Source of the DNA: Paenibacillus harenae
Lineage (GTDB): Bacteria; Bacillota; Bacilli; Paenibacillales; Paenibacillaceae
DNA: 64,000 bases
NCBI RefSeq assembly: GCF_030812415.1
Contig: NZ_JAUSST010000001.1
Coordinates: forward strand, 1-64,000
Direction: 5' to 3'
Under the pieces are notes generated by a model. It made no database searches, was not told where the DNA came from, and saw only the letters and a program-made list of their open reading frames with translations. The first letter of the stretch is position 1, and each line of letters opens with the position of its first letter. Below, piece by piece: positions 47,833-56,169 of the stretch. A program made the position numbers and the translations under genes.

Positions 47833-48351
47833 ATGGCGAAGATCCCTAACTTCCCCCAAAGGCTTATGGATGAGCATGCCCGATGGCATATGAGCCATAT
47901 GAATCGGGATGTGCGTTCGGGCGACGGCATTTCGTTCCTTCGGTTTCATCGAAGGTTTTTAAGAAAAGCCCTGCGATGGTATAAGGGTCAAGGGCTCGAT
48001 CACCAAAGAGTGACGGCGTGGTCCCGGATCCCATTGGCTGTCAAAGCCACTCCCGGCTGGGACAGCCAGCTGCAGGAAGCCGAGGATCGTATGGTGAAGC
48101 GTCTGGGCTCGTTCAAGTCCTCGGATGAACTGGGCCGTTTTCTTCTGACGTCCTCTCTCCACGACTCCATTCATGTCCTCGGCTCGGAGGTTTACGGAGA
48201 CCCAGATTTCGGAGTGATCCTTAGATCCCCTCGAAGCACCCTATTCTATCGCTGGCATGGCCTGATCGACCGATGGTGGAGGAAGTACCAGCAGCTGAAC
48301 AAGAGCAAAGAAACAAAGACAAAGACAAAGACCGTGAAGTCCGCTCGGTGA
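47833..48351 (+). CDS. Short tyrosinase-like (type 3 copper) protein
   Basis: About 172 aa from ATG 47833, placed by AGAGGATGA upstream; the frame is open back to 47767. His15, His19, His22 and His39 (FLRFHRRFL) could form the CuA site. TSSLHDSIHVLG (His110, His114) and LFYRWHGLIDRWW (His142) closely follow the CuB pattern LHxxxH...FxxHHxxxDxxW of tyrosinases. No signal peptide. The C terminus has a KTKTKTK tail. Far shorter than a normal tyrosinase (about 280 aa), so either a minimal dicopper protein or a diverged non-enzymatic relative. Confidence 0.55.
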   Translation: MAKIPNFPQRLMDEHARWHMSHMNRDVRSGDGISFLRFHRRFLRKALRWYKGQGLDHQRVTAWSRIPLAVKATPGWDSQLQEAEDRMVKRLGSFKSSDELGRFLLTSSLHDSIHVLGSEVYGDPDFGVILRSPRSTLFYRWHGLIDRWWRKYQQLNKSKETKTKTKTVKSAR

Positions 48352-48453
48352 GCGGGCTTTGGTCTGTTTAAGCTGATTTGTGGGGGCAATTCCGCTTCAC
48401 AAGGAGTTTGTAAAATCAAGTTACGTTTGATGAAATTGCTCAAGGCAGTTGAT

Positions 48454-48595
48454 TCAACTAACGGGAGACGATAGTTCACTGCCGAAGGGCTGCCGCGTGG
48501 CAGCCCTTCGCTCAACTACCATGAAAGAACGGGTTAACTTTCATGCTCTGAGGTGCAGCATAAGAGATGCATGGATGGCTAACGGGCAGGTTAAT
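48454..48595 (+). repeat. Composite repeat: TAACGGG unit, hairpin, ATGAAAGAACG copy 2
   Basis: CTAACGGGAGACGATAGTTC (48458-48477), a perfect 12-bp hairpin CGAAGGGCTGCC/GGCAGCCCTTCG around GCGT (48483-48510), then CTCAACTACCATGAAAGAAC and GATGCATGGATGGCTAACGG to 48595. The last part is the same as 45116-45200. The most complete copy in the window. Confidence 0.8.
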
Positions 48596-48644
48596 GCAAC
48601 ATAACTTCTCATTGAACGTCTGTAAATACAGAGGTGGTTTACAT

Positions 48645-49058
48645 ATGAACTTAATGAAACCAGCTTTTATTGGGACTGTACTTGTGATTTTATTCTTATC
48701 CGGCTGTGGTAATCTTCAGGTATTAAAATCAGTTGAGTCAGAGGAAACTGTTTCACTGCCTACAAGTTCCACTATTCCTACTGAAGAACGAATACCTAAT
48801 GATGGGAATCAGTTAAGAAGAATTGCATGGGAACTAGTAGGTGACATCGCAAGAGAAACTGTTATTGGTGATTGGAAGGAAGCCTCCATAGAAAAATCGA
48901 GATTTGAACAAGTGCCACTTAAGAAGGACTCTATAAAGACATCAAATAACATTTATAAAGTTACTTTCAAGACTAATCAAGACGAGTTAATTGGGGCTAT
49001 AGGGATTTACATTGATGCTGTATCCAACCAGGTTGTAGGCGAAGACGCTCGGGATTAG
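48645..49058 (+). CDS. Small lipoprotein, hypothetical
   Basis: A 137-aa lipoprotein. MNLMKPAFIGTVLVILFLSG then Cys is a clear type II signal (lipobox LSGC). A Ser/Thr-rich spacer (ETVSLPTSSTIPTEE) leads to a small mixed domain with GDIARETVIGDWKEA and IYIDAVSNQVVGE, which has a PepSY-like or cystatin-like look but no decisive motif. GAGGTGG before ATG 48645 decides the start. Anchored to the outer face of the membrane. Confidence 0.65.
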   Translation: MNLMKPAFIGTVLVILFLSGCGNLQVLKSVESEETVSLPTSSTIPTEERIPNDGNQLRRIAWELVGDIARETVIGDWKEASIEKSRFEQVPLKKDSIKTSNNIYKVTFKTNQDELIGAIGIYIDAVSNQVVGEDARD

Positions 49059-49067
49059 TGGACTGAA

Positions 49068-49250
49068 ATGTCGTCGCCTTCATTGAAGCTGAAAAAGAGC
49101 ATGGCGGTGAGGCAAGTGGGATCATATTTTCATGTATTTTGTCCCGAAGGAGTGACTAGTAAATACAAGCTGATTGTTTACGATTCAAAGAAGGAGCCCT
49201 GTATCCCTCTGACCGAGTACTATCACGATAAGAACTGTCGGGTGACATGA
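49068..49250 (+). CDS. Possible 60-aa hypothetical protein
   Basis: Opens 9 nt after the lipoprotein stop, without a good ribosome site. MAVRQVGSYFHVFCPEGV is its middle part. Position before a terminator and inverted repeat B mirrors the small gene before repeat A, which is the main reason to list it. Confidence 0.3.
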   Translation: MSSPSLKLKKSMAVRQVGSYFHVFCPEGVTSKYKLIVYDSKKEPCIPLTEYYHDKNCRVT

Positions 49251-49262
49251 ACTTAAATGCTT

Positions 49263-49340
49263 AAAAGTCGCATAGTTGCGGCTTTTTTTGTTTTATCGAT
49301 ATAAGTTCTTGTCAAAAGCGAATGACAAGAACTTATATCG
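49263..49340. repeat. Terminator plus inverted repeat B (17-bp arms)
   Basis: AAAAGTCGCATAGTTGCGGC with a T-run (49264-49290), then CGATATAAGTTCTTGTC (49297-49313) and GACAAGAACTTATATCG (49324-49340) around a 10-nt loop. The inner 11 bp of the arms equal those of repeat A; the outer parts differ but stay paired. Confidence 0.8.
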
Positions 49341-50016
49341 TTTGCCGATGGAGGACAAGAACATGTATTGTTCTACCAAAACGAGGGTGACTCTCAATAA
49401 GAGGGTTAATCATGAGCCGTATGCAGGGGAGGGATTTTCGGCCGGCTGAGCAATACCGAACTGGCCTGCGGCCGGCACCGTCTCAGGCGGCGGATAGTGT
49501 CTCTCGTGTGACCCCTTTTCTATCAGTTTTTTAAAGGACCTTATTTTGAACTATATGTGGAAGCATCGAATTAGGCCGTTTTTTCGACGCTCACCTTAAC
49601 ACCAAGTGACGCTATCCGTTTGAGCGACTGTTTGATCAAAACGTCTTTTCGACGCTGGTCATAATAATCGGCACCTAGCTCAACATAAATTTTGTTGACG
49701 AGTTAGAAGATAGTAAACGATCGTTGTGGGTTCGGTAAATTTGGGAGTAGGGGTTCATGGCGCAGAGTCGTTGCTCAAGCTTGTTCAATTCTTCTACATC
49801 GACATAATCCGTTTTGTTGACAATTGTCTATATTGTGCTGTATCCATGACCAGAACATCAAGGTTACATGTCAAGTCTTCTAATAATATTTATATAAATG
49901 TGATATAAAAAGGGGGCCCATGCCGACTAAATATGCAATATCACATATTAATGTCAAAATATCACCACTATAATCCTGAATGCGTTTTCATTATATTGAA
50001 GTCGCAACTGATTTAA
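49341..50016. other. Decayed region with transposase-like scraps
   Basis: No intact gene. On the minus strand 49579-49699 reads VELGADYYDQRRKDVLIKQS to a stop (ending VEKTA), and 49700-49800 reads VEELNKLEQRLCAMNPYSQI in another frame. Both look like transposase remnants, family not determined. GGCCGGCTGAGCAATACCGA at about 49440 has GC-rich palindromic pieces. Confidence 0.35.
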
Positions 50017-50230
50017 CTACTCTTTAAAGGTCTGAGGAAAGGGAACGATCCGATCCTTATTACCTTTTCCTTTGTTGATCCGGATCTGACAATAATGGAA
50101 ATCGATGTCCGATAGCTTAATGTTGATTAGCTCACTAACGCGAACGCCAGTATACATGAGCGTCTTTACGATCATCATGTCCTGAAAATTCTTTGATTTC
50201 CAGACAACCTCATAGCTCCGGCAATTCGAT
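50017..50230 (-). pseudogene. Tyrosine recombinase (integrase) fragment
   Basis: Minus-strand reading contains [20 protein letters not shown], the box I region with the catalytic Arg, then [20 protein letters not shown] and DRIVPFP with the catalytic Lys hairpin. A stop follows at 50017, well before the HxxR and Tyr motifs, and the N-terminal part is absent. Confidence 0.75.
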
Positions 50231-50332
50231 ATGCCGAATTCAGATTTCGCATGGACAACGTAGTAGTGTTAAGAGTAACAGTAAAACAAGATTTCAAGGA
50301 CATATGATTATACTTATTGGAGGAATATTGCG

Positions 50333-52255
50333 ATGACGATCAAGATCAACTGGAAACAACGTGAACATGACAATGGCTATAGGTTCCTATTGGGCGAAAG
50401 GACCATCGGCGACGTTTTGCCGTTCGAGGACGAACGCTTTGCCGTAACCGATACGTTCGAACCGTTGCGGGAGGGACTGTTGCAGTGGACGCGGCAGTTC
50501 ACCTATCGAGGCGAATCGACCGCGCCATGCAAGCTTTCGATGGATTTCGCCACCGACTACGAGCCCGAGTATTATATGATTCCTTCCGTCACCTATAACG
50601 GGAACGGTTGGGGCAGTGGCCTGGAGCCCAAAGGGCTGGTGCGCGATGGGCAACCTTGGGTATTTGCGTGGCATCGGGCGGCAGTGGCCGGCGCAACCTA
50701 CTCGGAGGGAGGCGGGATCTCCGTAGCCTTGTTCGGTGAGCCTCCCCTGGATATGCAAGGCTTTTCCTGCTCACTCGTGCCGGCTGCAGGACGCATCATC
50801 CATCGGCTGATCTGGCCCGTTGCAGAGACACCTGCGACCTACTATTACCGTGACCATTACAGTGAGGCATTCGAAGTGGAAAGGACGTTTGTGCCGGGCG
50901 AGACGTTTACGGCCCGTGCGTTTCTGGCGCTTAACGCTTACACCGAGCCGCGCACGGCGTGGAGAATGATGCTCGAAGAGGCTTGGCGGATGCAACAACA
51001 TCCGCTTCAGGTATGGTTCGAACCAGAGCGCATCTGGGAACTGGGCATGGCGTATGCCAAGAATAGCCTATGGGCCGAAGACGGGGATTTTCGGGGATTC
51101 GCAATCGGCAGATACTGGGACGGCGAAAAGTGGGTACAAAGACGTCATTATGAAATAGGCTGGTGCGGGCAGAACGCCTCGTTGGCCAATTCCATGCTTG
51201 TCGATTATCTGAATTCCGGCAATGAGGATTCGCTTCATAGAGGCCTCGCAGTTCTGGACAACTGGACAGCCAGCGGAAGGCTGCCGAACGGGATGATTCA
51301 TTGTCATTACGACTATGTCATAGGATTCGAGTCGGCAGAGCGGGAAGTGCAGGACGCCTGCAACCTCGGCACGGCTGCGTTAAACCTGTTCGAAGCGGAA
51401 GAATTGGCCCGGAGATGCGGAGTGGAGCGGCCGATCTACCGCGAAACCGCGCTGGGCATTTGTGATTTTGCCTTATCTGTGCAGTCGCCGGAAGGTCAGA
51501 TTGGTAAATCATGGAAGAGCGACGGGACGCCGCATGATCCAGAGGGTACGGTAGGCTGCTTCCTCATCCCGCCTATGGTTAAGGCATACGAGCTTACCGG
51601 TAACGAAGCCTATCTTCATGGGGCCGAGCTTGGCTACCGCTATTATATAAGGGAACTGCTCGAAAACGGTTACACGACGGCGGGGGCGCTGGATACGTAT
51701 TGCGTTGATAAGGAATCCTCTATCCCTTTGCTGAAGGCGGGACTTGCCCTATTCCAGATCACCGGCAAGAGGACGTATCTCGAATGGGCGGAGCATGCCG
51801 CATGGTATCTGGCCACGTGGCAATGGCATCATACCGTCGGGTATGATGCAGGAACCGCACTGGGAGACATGGGGTATGATACGTTTGGCGGAACGGCAGT
51901 ATCCACTCAGCACCATCATATAGATCCCTTCGCATTGGTTTTTGTCGAGGACTGGCTTGAGCTGGCCGAACTCACGGGTAACAGGATATGGCGCGATCGA
52001 GCTATTGCCGCATGGGCGAATGCGACGATTGGCATTTCGGACGGCAGCCTGACGGTCATGGGCAAGCTGCGCCCAGAGGGCAGCCAGGACGAGGGCTTCT
52101 TACACACTCGCTGGGGAGATAAGTTTAACGTTTCGCAATGGCTGGTGGCGTGGCCGACAGCCTTCCGGCTTGAAGTGTTGCGCCGGGTGGGCATGGAGGT
52201 TGTAGAAGAATTCGAACTAAATCTAGCATCTGGCGGAGATGATGAGCGGAGATGA
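50333..52255 (+). CDS. Six-hairpin glycosidase-like protein
   Basis: A 640-aa protein without a signal peptide. The first 220 residues are beta-rich (YRFLLGERTIGDVLPFEDER, YYMIPSVTYNGNGWG). The rest is an alpha/alpha toroid: YEIGWCGQNASLANSMLVDY, GTVGCFLIPPMVKAYELTGN, then a Trp-rich stretch ending WQWHHTVGYDAGTALGDMGY. This architecture is that of six-hairpin glycosidases (GH127/GH105-like), but I cannot place the family or the catalytic acids. GGAGGAAT precedes the ATG. Paired with the propeller glycosidase 300 nt downstream. Confidence 0.65.
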   Translation: MTIKINWKQREHDNGYRFLLGERTIGDVLPFEDERFAVTDTFEPLREGLLQWTRQFTYRGESTAPCKLSMDFATDYEPEYYMIPSVTYNGNGWGSGLEPKGLVRDGQPWVFAWHRAAVAGATYSEGGGISVALFGEPPLDMQGFSCSLVPAAGRIIHRLIWPVAETPATYYYRDHYSEAFEVERTFVPGETFTARAFLALNAYTEPRTAWRMMLEEAWRMQQHPLQVWFEPERIWELGMAYAKNSLWAEDGDFRGFAIGRYWDGEKWVQRRHYEIGWCGQNASLANSMLVDYLNSGNEDSLHRGLAVLDNWTASGRLPNGMIHCHYDYVIGFESAEREVQDACNLGTAALNLFEAEELARRCGVERPIYRETALGICDFALSVQSPEGQIGKSWKSDGTPHDPEGTVGCFLIPPMVKAYELTGNEAYLHGAELGYRYYIRELLENGYTTAGALDTYCVDKESSIPLLKAGLALFQITGKRTYLEWAEHAAWYLATWQWHHTVGYDAGTALGDMGYDTFGGTAVSTQHHHIDPFALVFVEDWLELAELTGNRIWRDRAIAAWANATIGISDGSLTVMGKLRPEGSQDEGFLHTRWGDKFNVSQWLVAWPTAFRLEVLRRVGMEVVEEFELNLASGGDDERR

Positions 52256-52567
52256 GCTTGCAAGAGACTTTGGCCATAAATACGAAAGACCGCAGAGCGG
52301 AGATGGGCGACCTGTTCGGCCGCATCGGACCAATTGACGAAATACGAAGCGCGGCTACTTGCGGATGACTCCGAATCGATACCGATGGAAGAACACGCTC
52401 GGCGATGTCGCCGAGCGGGCTGCTGAACCGGAATCGATCGATAGCGAGCATTTTACGCTATCGATGACAGCAAAAAGAAAAGCTTGGGGCAACCCGTGCC
52501 CTATGATCATCCGCTGTTAAAGTCTATACTAAAATAGCTTGACGCAATTAAGACTTTGGAGGTTATG
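52256..52567. other. Intergenic with two stem-loops
   Basis: GCTCGGCGATGTCGCCGAGC (about 52399-52418) is a perfect 8-bp-stem hairpin. ATCGATAGCGAGCATTTTAC GCTATCGAT (about 52437-52464) is a second. Neither has a long T-run. The promoter and GGAGG site (52558-52562) of the next gene follow. Confidence 0.5.
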
Positions 52568-53494
52568 ATGAAATCGCCATTATATCGAGATCCTATTTTT
52601 GATGGAGCAGCAGATCCGGTTGTGATCTGGAATCGGCAAGCCAAGGAATGGTGGATGATTTATACGAACCGCAGAGCGACTGCGGAAGGCCCGGGTGTCT
52701 CTTGGGTGCATGGGACCGATCTCGGTATCGCTTCCTCGAGAGACGGCGGCAATACCTGGGTATACCGGGGCACGCTTCCCGGCCTCGATTTCGAATGGGG
52801 CCGTAATACGTTCTGGGCGCCGGAAATAATTTGGTACGAAGGGCTTTATCACATGTATGTGAGCTACATTCAAGGCGTACCGGATCAATGGGCCGGCCAT
52901 AAGCGCAGCATGCTGTATTATACGAGTCCCGATCTACTCGAGTGGACCTATCGTTCCAAAATCAAGCTCAGCTCAGATCGCGTGATCGACGCATGCATAT
53001 ACCGAATTCCGGACGGTCGCTTCCGGATGTGGTACAAGGACGAGGCCCACGGTTCGGTCACCTATGCCGCGGACAGCGCAAATCTGTATGACTGGGAGGT
53101 CGTCGGCCCGATCCTGACCCATCGCGCTCATGAGGGACCGAACGTTTTCAGGCTCAAAGGCTACTATTGGATGATTATTGATGAATGGCGGGGACAGGGA
53201 GTGTATCGCTCTGATGATTTGGAGCATTGGGAGCGGAACGGCCTCATTCTCGACAAGCCCGGAAGCCGTGAAGACGACGGCACGATCGGACTGCATGCCG
53301 ATGTCGTTGTGCAGGATGACGAAGCATATATCTTCTATTTTACGCATCCGGAACGCAAAGGCGACTGGGAGCGGATCAAGCCTTATCCTATGCAACGCTC
53401 TTCAATTCAAGCGGCACGGCTTGATGTCATTGACGGCGTCCTGGTGTGCGACCGCGACGAAGAATTCAAGCTGGAGCTGCGAGCGGAAGAGTAG
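52568..53494 (+). CDS. Five-bladed propeller glycosidase (GH43/GH117-like)
   Basis: About 308 aa, cytosolic. RDPIFDGAADPVVIWNRQAK has the conserved first-blade Asp in DP. FWAPEIIWYEGLYHMYVSYI is the typical APEI segment of GH43/62/117-type propellers, and DACIYRIPDGRFRMWYKDEA and EGPNVFRLKGYYWMIIDEWR give the probable acid and basicity-modulating carboxylates. ATG 52568 is preferred over 52565 on spacing to GGAGG. It should act on small oligosaccharides with the neighbouring glycosidase. Confidence 0.75.
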   Translation: MKSPLYRDPIFDGAADPVVIWNRQAKEWWMIYTNRRATAEGPGVSWVHGTDLGIASSRDGGNTWVYRGTLPGLDFEWGRNTFWAPEIIWYEGLYHMYVSYIQGVPDQWAGHKRSMLYYTSPDLLEWTYRSKIKLSSDRVIDACIYRIPDGRFRMWYKDEAHGSVTYAADSANLYDWEVVGPILTHRAHEGPNVFRLKGYYWMIIDEWRGQGVYRSDDLEHWERNGLILDKPGSREDDGTIGLHADVVVQDDEAYIFYFTHPERKGDWERIKPYPMQRSSIQAARLDVIDGVLVCDRDEEFKLELRAEE

Positions 53495-53687
53495 AACCAC
53501 GCCGCCCACTGACGATCATAGGCACGCGGCTGGTGCTGGTGGAGGCAGATTTATCGCGCGTTGCGGATCAATCGGGGGGAACCGTATCACAAGTGAGGCG
53601 AAATTTCAGGCCCGTTGTCGCTTCGTTCACACTGTTGATAGCACGTTGCTTTCGCGCTGCTCGGCGTTTTTCACGCTGAATCAGAAA

Positions 53688-54611
53688 CTATTTTTCAAAC
53701 TGATAATATATACCCGTTAAGGTTTCCGAAGCTCTCCATAATTTGCTTGATAAATTAGAGTCATATAGTCTTTCGATAATCTCGTCGTTCTTAGGATAGC
53801 CCTTTCGGCCGCCTTTGCCATCTGGACCAATATACTCCCCTCCCTTAATTGTTGGCGATGTTGCACTAAACAAGGTAGGCAAAGCGCCCATATGGGCCGG
53901 TTGAGTTGCAACGCTTGCAAGCATCCGGATGAATATATTTGCCCGCTTCCCTGAACCAAAGGAAGATAGATTGGTATTGGAAAATCCGGGGTGACAGGCG
54001 ACGCTCATGGAATCAATATGATGGCTGCTAAACTTGTTTTGCAGTTCTTTCGCAAACAATAAATTTGCAAGCTTGCTTTGACCATACAACTTGAAGCGAT
54101 CATATCCCTTGGAACCGTCTAAATTGTCGAAATTAATACTGGCATTATGAGCGGCTATACTGCTCAACGTTACAACTCTCGATTTCGGAGTTGAAATCAA
54201 GCGAGGCAATAGCAATCCGGTCAGTGCAAAATGGCCTAAATGGTTACCGCCAAATTGGGATTCAAAGCCATCCTTGGTTAACTGAAAAGCTGGGATCATA
54301 ATGCCTGCATTGTTAATAAGAATTGACAAGGATTCATGCTTTTTAAGAAAATCTGCTGCAAATGTCCTGACACTATTCAAATCGCTAAGGTCTAGCTTCA
54401 TGAGATTGACATCCGCACTGGCATAGACGGATTTTATTTTATTCAGGGCTGCTTCTCCTTTGTCCATGTTTCGAACAGCAAGAATAACCTTTGCCCTTCT
54501 TTCCGCTAATGCTGCCGCTGTTTCGAAACCTAGCCCGCTATTCGCGCCTGTCACAACAGCAACCTTACCTGATAAATCTGGGATATTATCCTTAGTCCAA
54601 ATATTGTTCAT
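53688..54611 (-). CDS. SDR oxidoreductase (retinol dehydrogenase-like)
   Basis: A 307-aa SDR. VAVVTGANSGLGFETAAALA is the cofactor site, ILAVRNMDKG gives NADP preference, ILINNAGIM is the NNAG strand, NHLGHFALTGLLLPRL is typical of the WWOX/retinol dehydrogenase group, and the active site is Ser in VVTLSSIAA with YGQSKLANL. 25 nt after the preceding minus-strand gene, so the two form an operon read from the divergent TetR region. A smaller, AT-rich relative lies at 56788. Confidence 0.88.
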   Translation of the reverse strand: MNNIWTKDNIPDLSGKVAVVTGANSGLGFETAAALAERRAKVILAVRNMDKGEAALNKIKSVYASADVNLMKLDLSDLNSVRTFAADFLKKHESLSILINNAGIMIPAFQLTKDGFESQFGGNHLGHFALTGLLLPRLISTPKSRVVTLSSIAAHNASINFDNLDGSKGYDRFKLYGQSKLANLLFAKELQNKFSSHHIDSMSVACHPGFSNTNLSSFGSGKRANIFIRMLASVATQPAHMGALPTLFSATSPTIKGGEYIGPDGKGGRKGYPKNDEIIERLYDSNLSSKLWRASETLTGIYYQFEK

Positions 54612-54636
54612 TTAACGTGAGCCCCTTTCATTTGAG

Positions 54637-55302
54637 TTAGGTTTGTTCCGCTGTCCGCGCGATCCGATCTGATTGATAGACAAGGATGCCAGATTGGCTG
54701 CTCCGCGCTGCCAGAAGCATCGCTTTGGCTACGGAACGCGCCTGAATGGGTCGATATTTTCGCAGGCGGCCCGAGAATAATGGGGAAAGAATGCGCGAGA
54801 GGGATGAACCGATCCGCTCGCCGAGCCGAAACTCCTCACGGTTGCCGAGTAAGAGAGACGGACGGAAGATATGCAGTGCAGGAAGACCAAGCCCGTTCAG
54901 CGCCACCTCAATCTCCCCCTTCACGCGATTATAGAAGAAACGTGATGACGTATCCGCCCCCATTGCCGTTACAATTAACAACTGCTTCGCGCCCTGTGTT
55001 TTCGCCATTCTGCCCAGAGCGAGCGGATAAGCAAAGTCAACCTGACGGAAAGCCTCTTGTGTTCCGGCTTTTTTGATCGTCGTTCCAAGGGTACAAAATA
55101 CGTCCGCCCCGGTCAGATTGACATCGGATTGCTCGAGCAGATCGAAATCGATCACCATTTCACGAAGTTTCGGATGCGTTATTCCCGCCCGCCGCCGCAC
55201 AAGCAGCGTTACGTCGACGTATGCACGATTATTAAGCAGCAATTCTACGAGTTCTTTTCCGATCAAACCGGTAGCCCCTACAACAACTGCTTTTCGATTC
55301 AT
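54637..55302 (-). CDS. NAD(P)H-binding oxidoreductase (HTATIP2/NmrA-like)
   Basis: A 221-aa atypical SDR. VVVGATGLIGKELVELLL is the GxxGxxG cofactor site; VFCTLGTTIKKAGTQEAFRQ and YNRVKGEIEVALNGLGLPAL carry the conserved TLGTT and YxxxK-like elements of the group; FRPSLLLGNREEFRLGE follows. First gene of the unit with the SDR at 53688. Divergent from the TetR gene at 55513, which probably represses both. Confidence 0.87.
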   Translation of the reverse strand: MNRKAVVVGATGLIGKELVELLLNNRAYVDVTLLVRRRAGITHPKLREMVIDFDLLEQSDVNLTGADVFCTLGTTIKKAGTQEAFRQVDFAYPLALGRMAKTQGAKQLLIVTAMGADTSSRFFYNRVKGEIEVALNGLGLPALHIFRPSLLLGNREEFRLGERIGSSLSRILSPLFSGRLRKYRPIQARSVAKAMLLAARSSQSGILVYQSDRIARTAEQT

Positions 55303-55389
55303 TTTCCATGCCCCCTTACTATTAGAGAAGCTTTAGGATTATCCTGTCGCTTTGCCGAAACCCGAGTATTCTAAGCATGAACATAAGGT

Positions 55390-55444
55390 TTGACAAGGAT
55401 TATGATACCAAACTTAATTAACTAAATCAACATTAGTAGTTAAT
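55390..55444. promoter_or_regulatory. Divergent regulatory region with inverted repeat
   Basis: ATTAACTA (55417-55424) and TAGTTAAT (55437-55444) are inverted around 12 bp, the likely operator for the TetR protein at 55513. TTGACA (55390-55395) with CTTAAT 17 bp later is a promoter candidate; TTGGTA...TATAAT nearer the gene is another. Confidence 0.6.
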
Positions 55445-55512
55445 CTGGTTATTTTGGTATTTCGGGTAGAGAAGTGTGTTATAATAAAGGTTAGACAGCA
55501 AGGAGGAGAATT

Positions 55513-56169
55513 ATGGTTGAAGATCAACGAGACAAGACGCGCAGAGAAATGATATACCGACTTGTTATTCACGCTCGCAAGGAGAGCCTCATTTCCATGA
55601 GAGCCGAGGATATGGCCAAATATATGGATGTAAGCAAGGTGACGATGTATAAATATTTCTCTTCCAAGGATGAAATATTAAACTTGGTCATCTCACACTA
55701 CGCGAATTTTCTGCGCAATGAGGATATAGGTTCAACGGGTGAGAGCGAGGCTATCTTGGAACGATATCAAAAATCATTTGAGCAATCTTTAATGATTAAC
55801 TACTATTTCCCGGAACAATTCTTCCATGACTTTAAAGCGTACAATTCGCGTTTGTACGAAGAAATTGTGGATGCGCAGCAATTTCGCTTAAAACAGTTAG
55901 ATGAACTGTTTCATCTAGGAGCGGAACAGGGTGTTTTTTATCCTGTGAACTCTGCGATATTTGTTTTGGACGATGAACTGATTTTGCGACGAATACTTGA
56001 TCCGTCATTCCTTGTCCAGCACGGTTTACCTTTGGAGAAAGCGCTGCTTGATTACTACGAAATGCAAAAGAGAAAATTAATCTGCCCAGAGTACCTGAAA
56101 ACAATGGACAATTCACGGATTGAAGAGATGATACGTTACTTTGTAGCTAAAAATTCAAGGAATTTATAG
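55513..56169 (+). CDS. TetR/AcrR-family regulator
   Basis: A 218-aa regulator. The helix-turn-helix is SMRAEDMAKYMDVSKVTMYK with YFSSKDEILNLVISHY after it. The C-terminal domain is large and helical. AAGGAGGAG lies 8 nt before the ATG. Divergent from the two oxidoreductases at 53688-55302, with an inverted repeat between, so local repression is the obvious role. Ligand unknown. Confidence 0.88.
   Translation: MVEDQRDKTRREMIYRLVIHARKESLISMRAEDMAKYMDVSKVTMYKYFSSKDEILNLVISHYANFLRNEDIGSTGESEAILERYQKSFEQSLMINYYFPEQFFHDFKAYNSRLYEEIVDAQQFRLKQLDELFHLGAEQGVFYPVNSAIFVLDDELILRRILDPSFLVQHGLPLEKALLDYYEMQKRKLICPEYLKTMDNSRIEEMIRYFVAKNSRNL

Noticed and set aside
44900..49400. CRISPR-like array
   Set aside because: Repeats are few, irregularly spaced, separated by genes, and their stems vary; there is no cas gene in the window.
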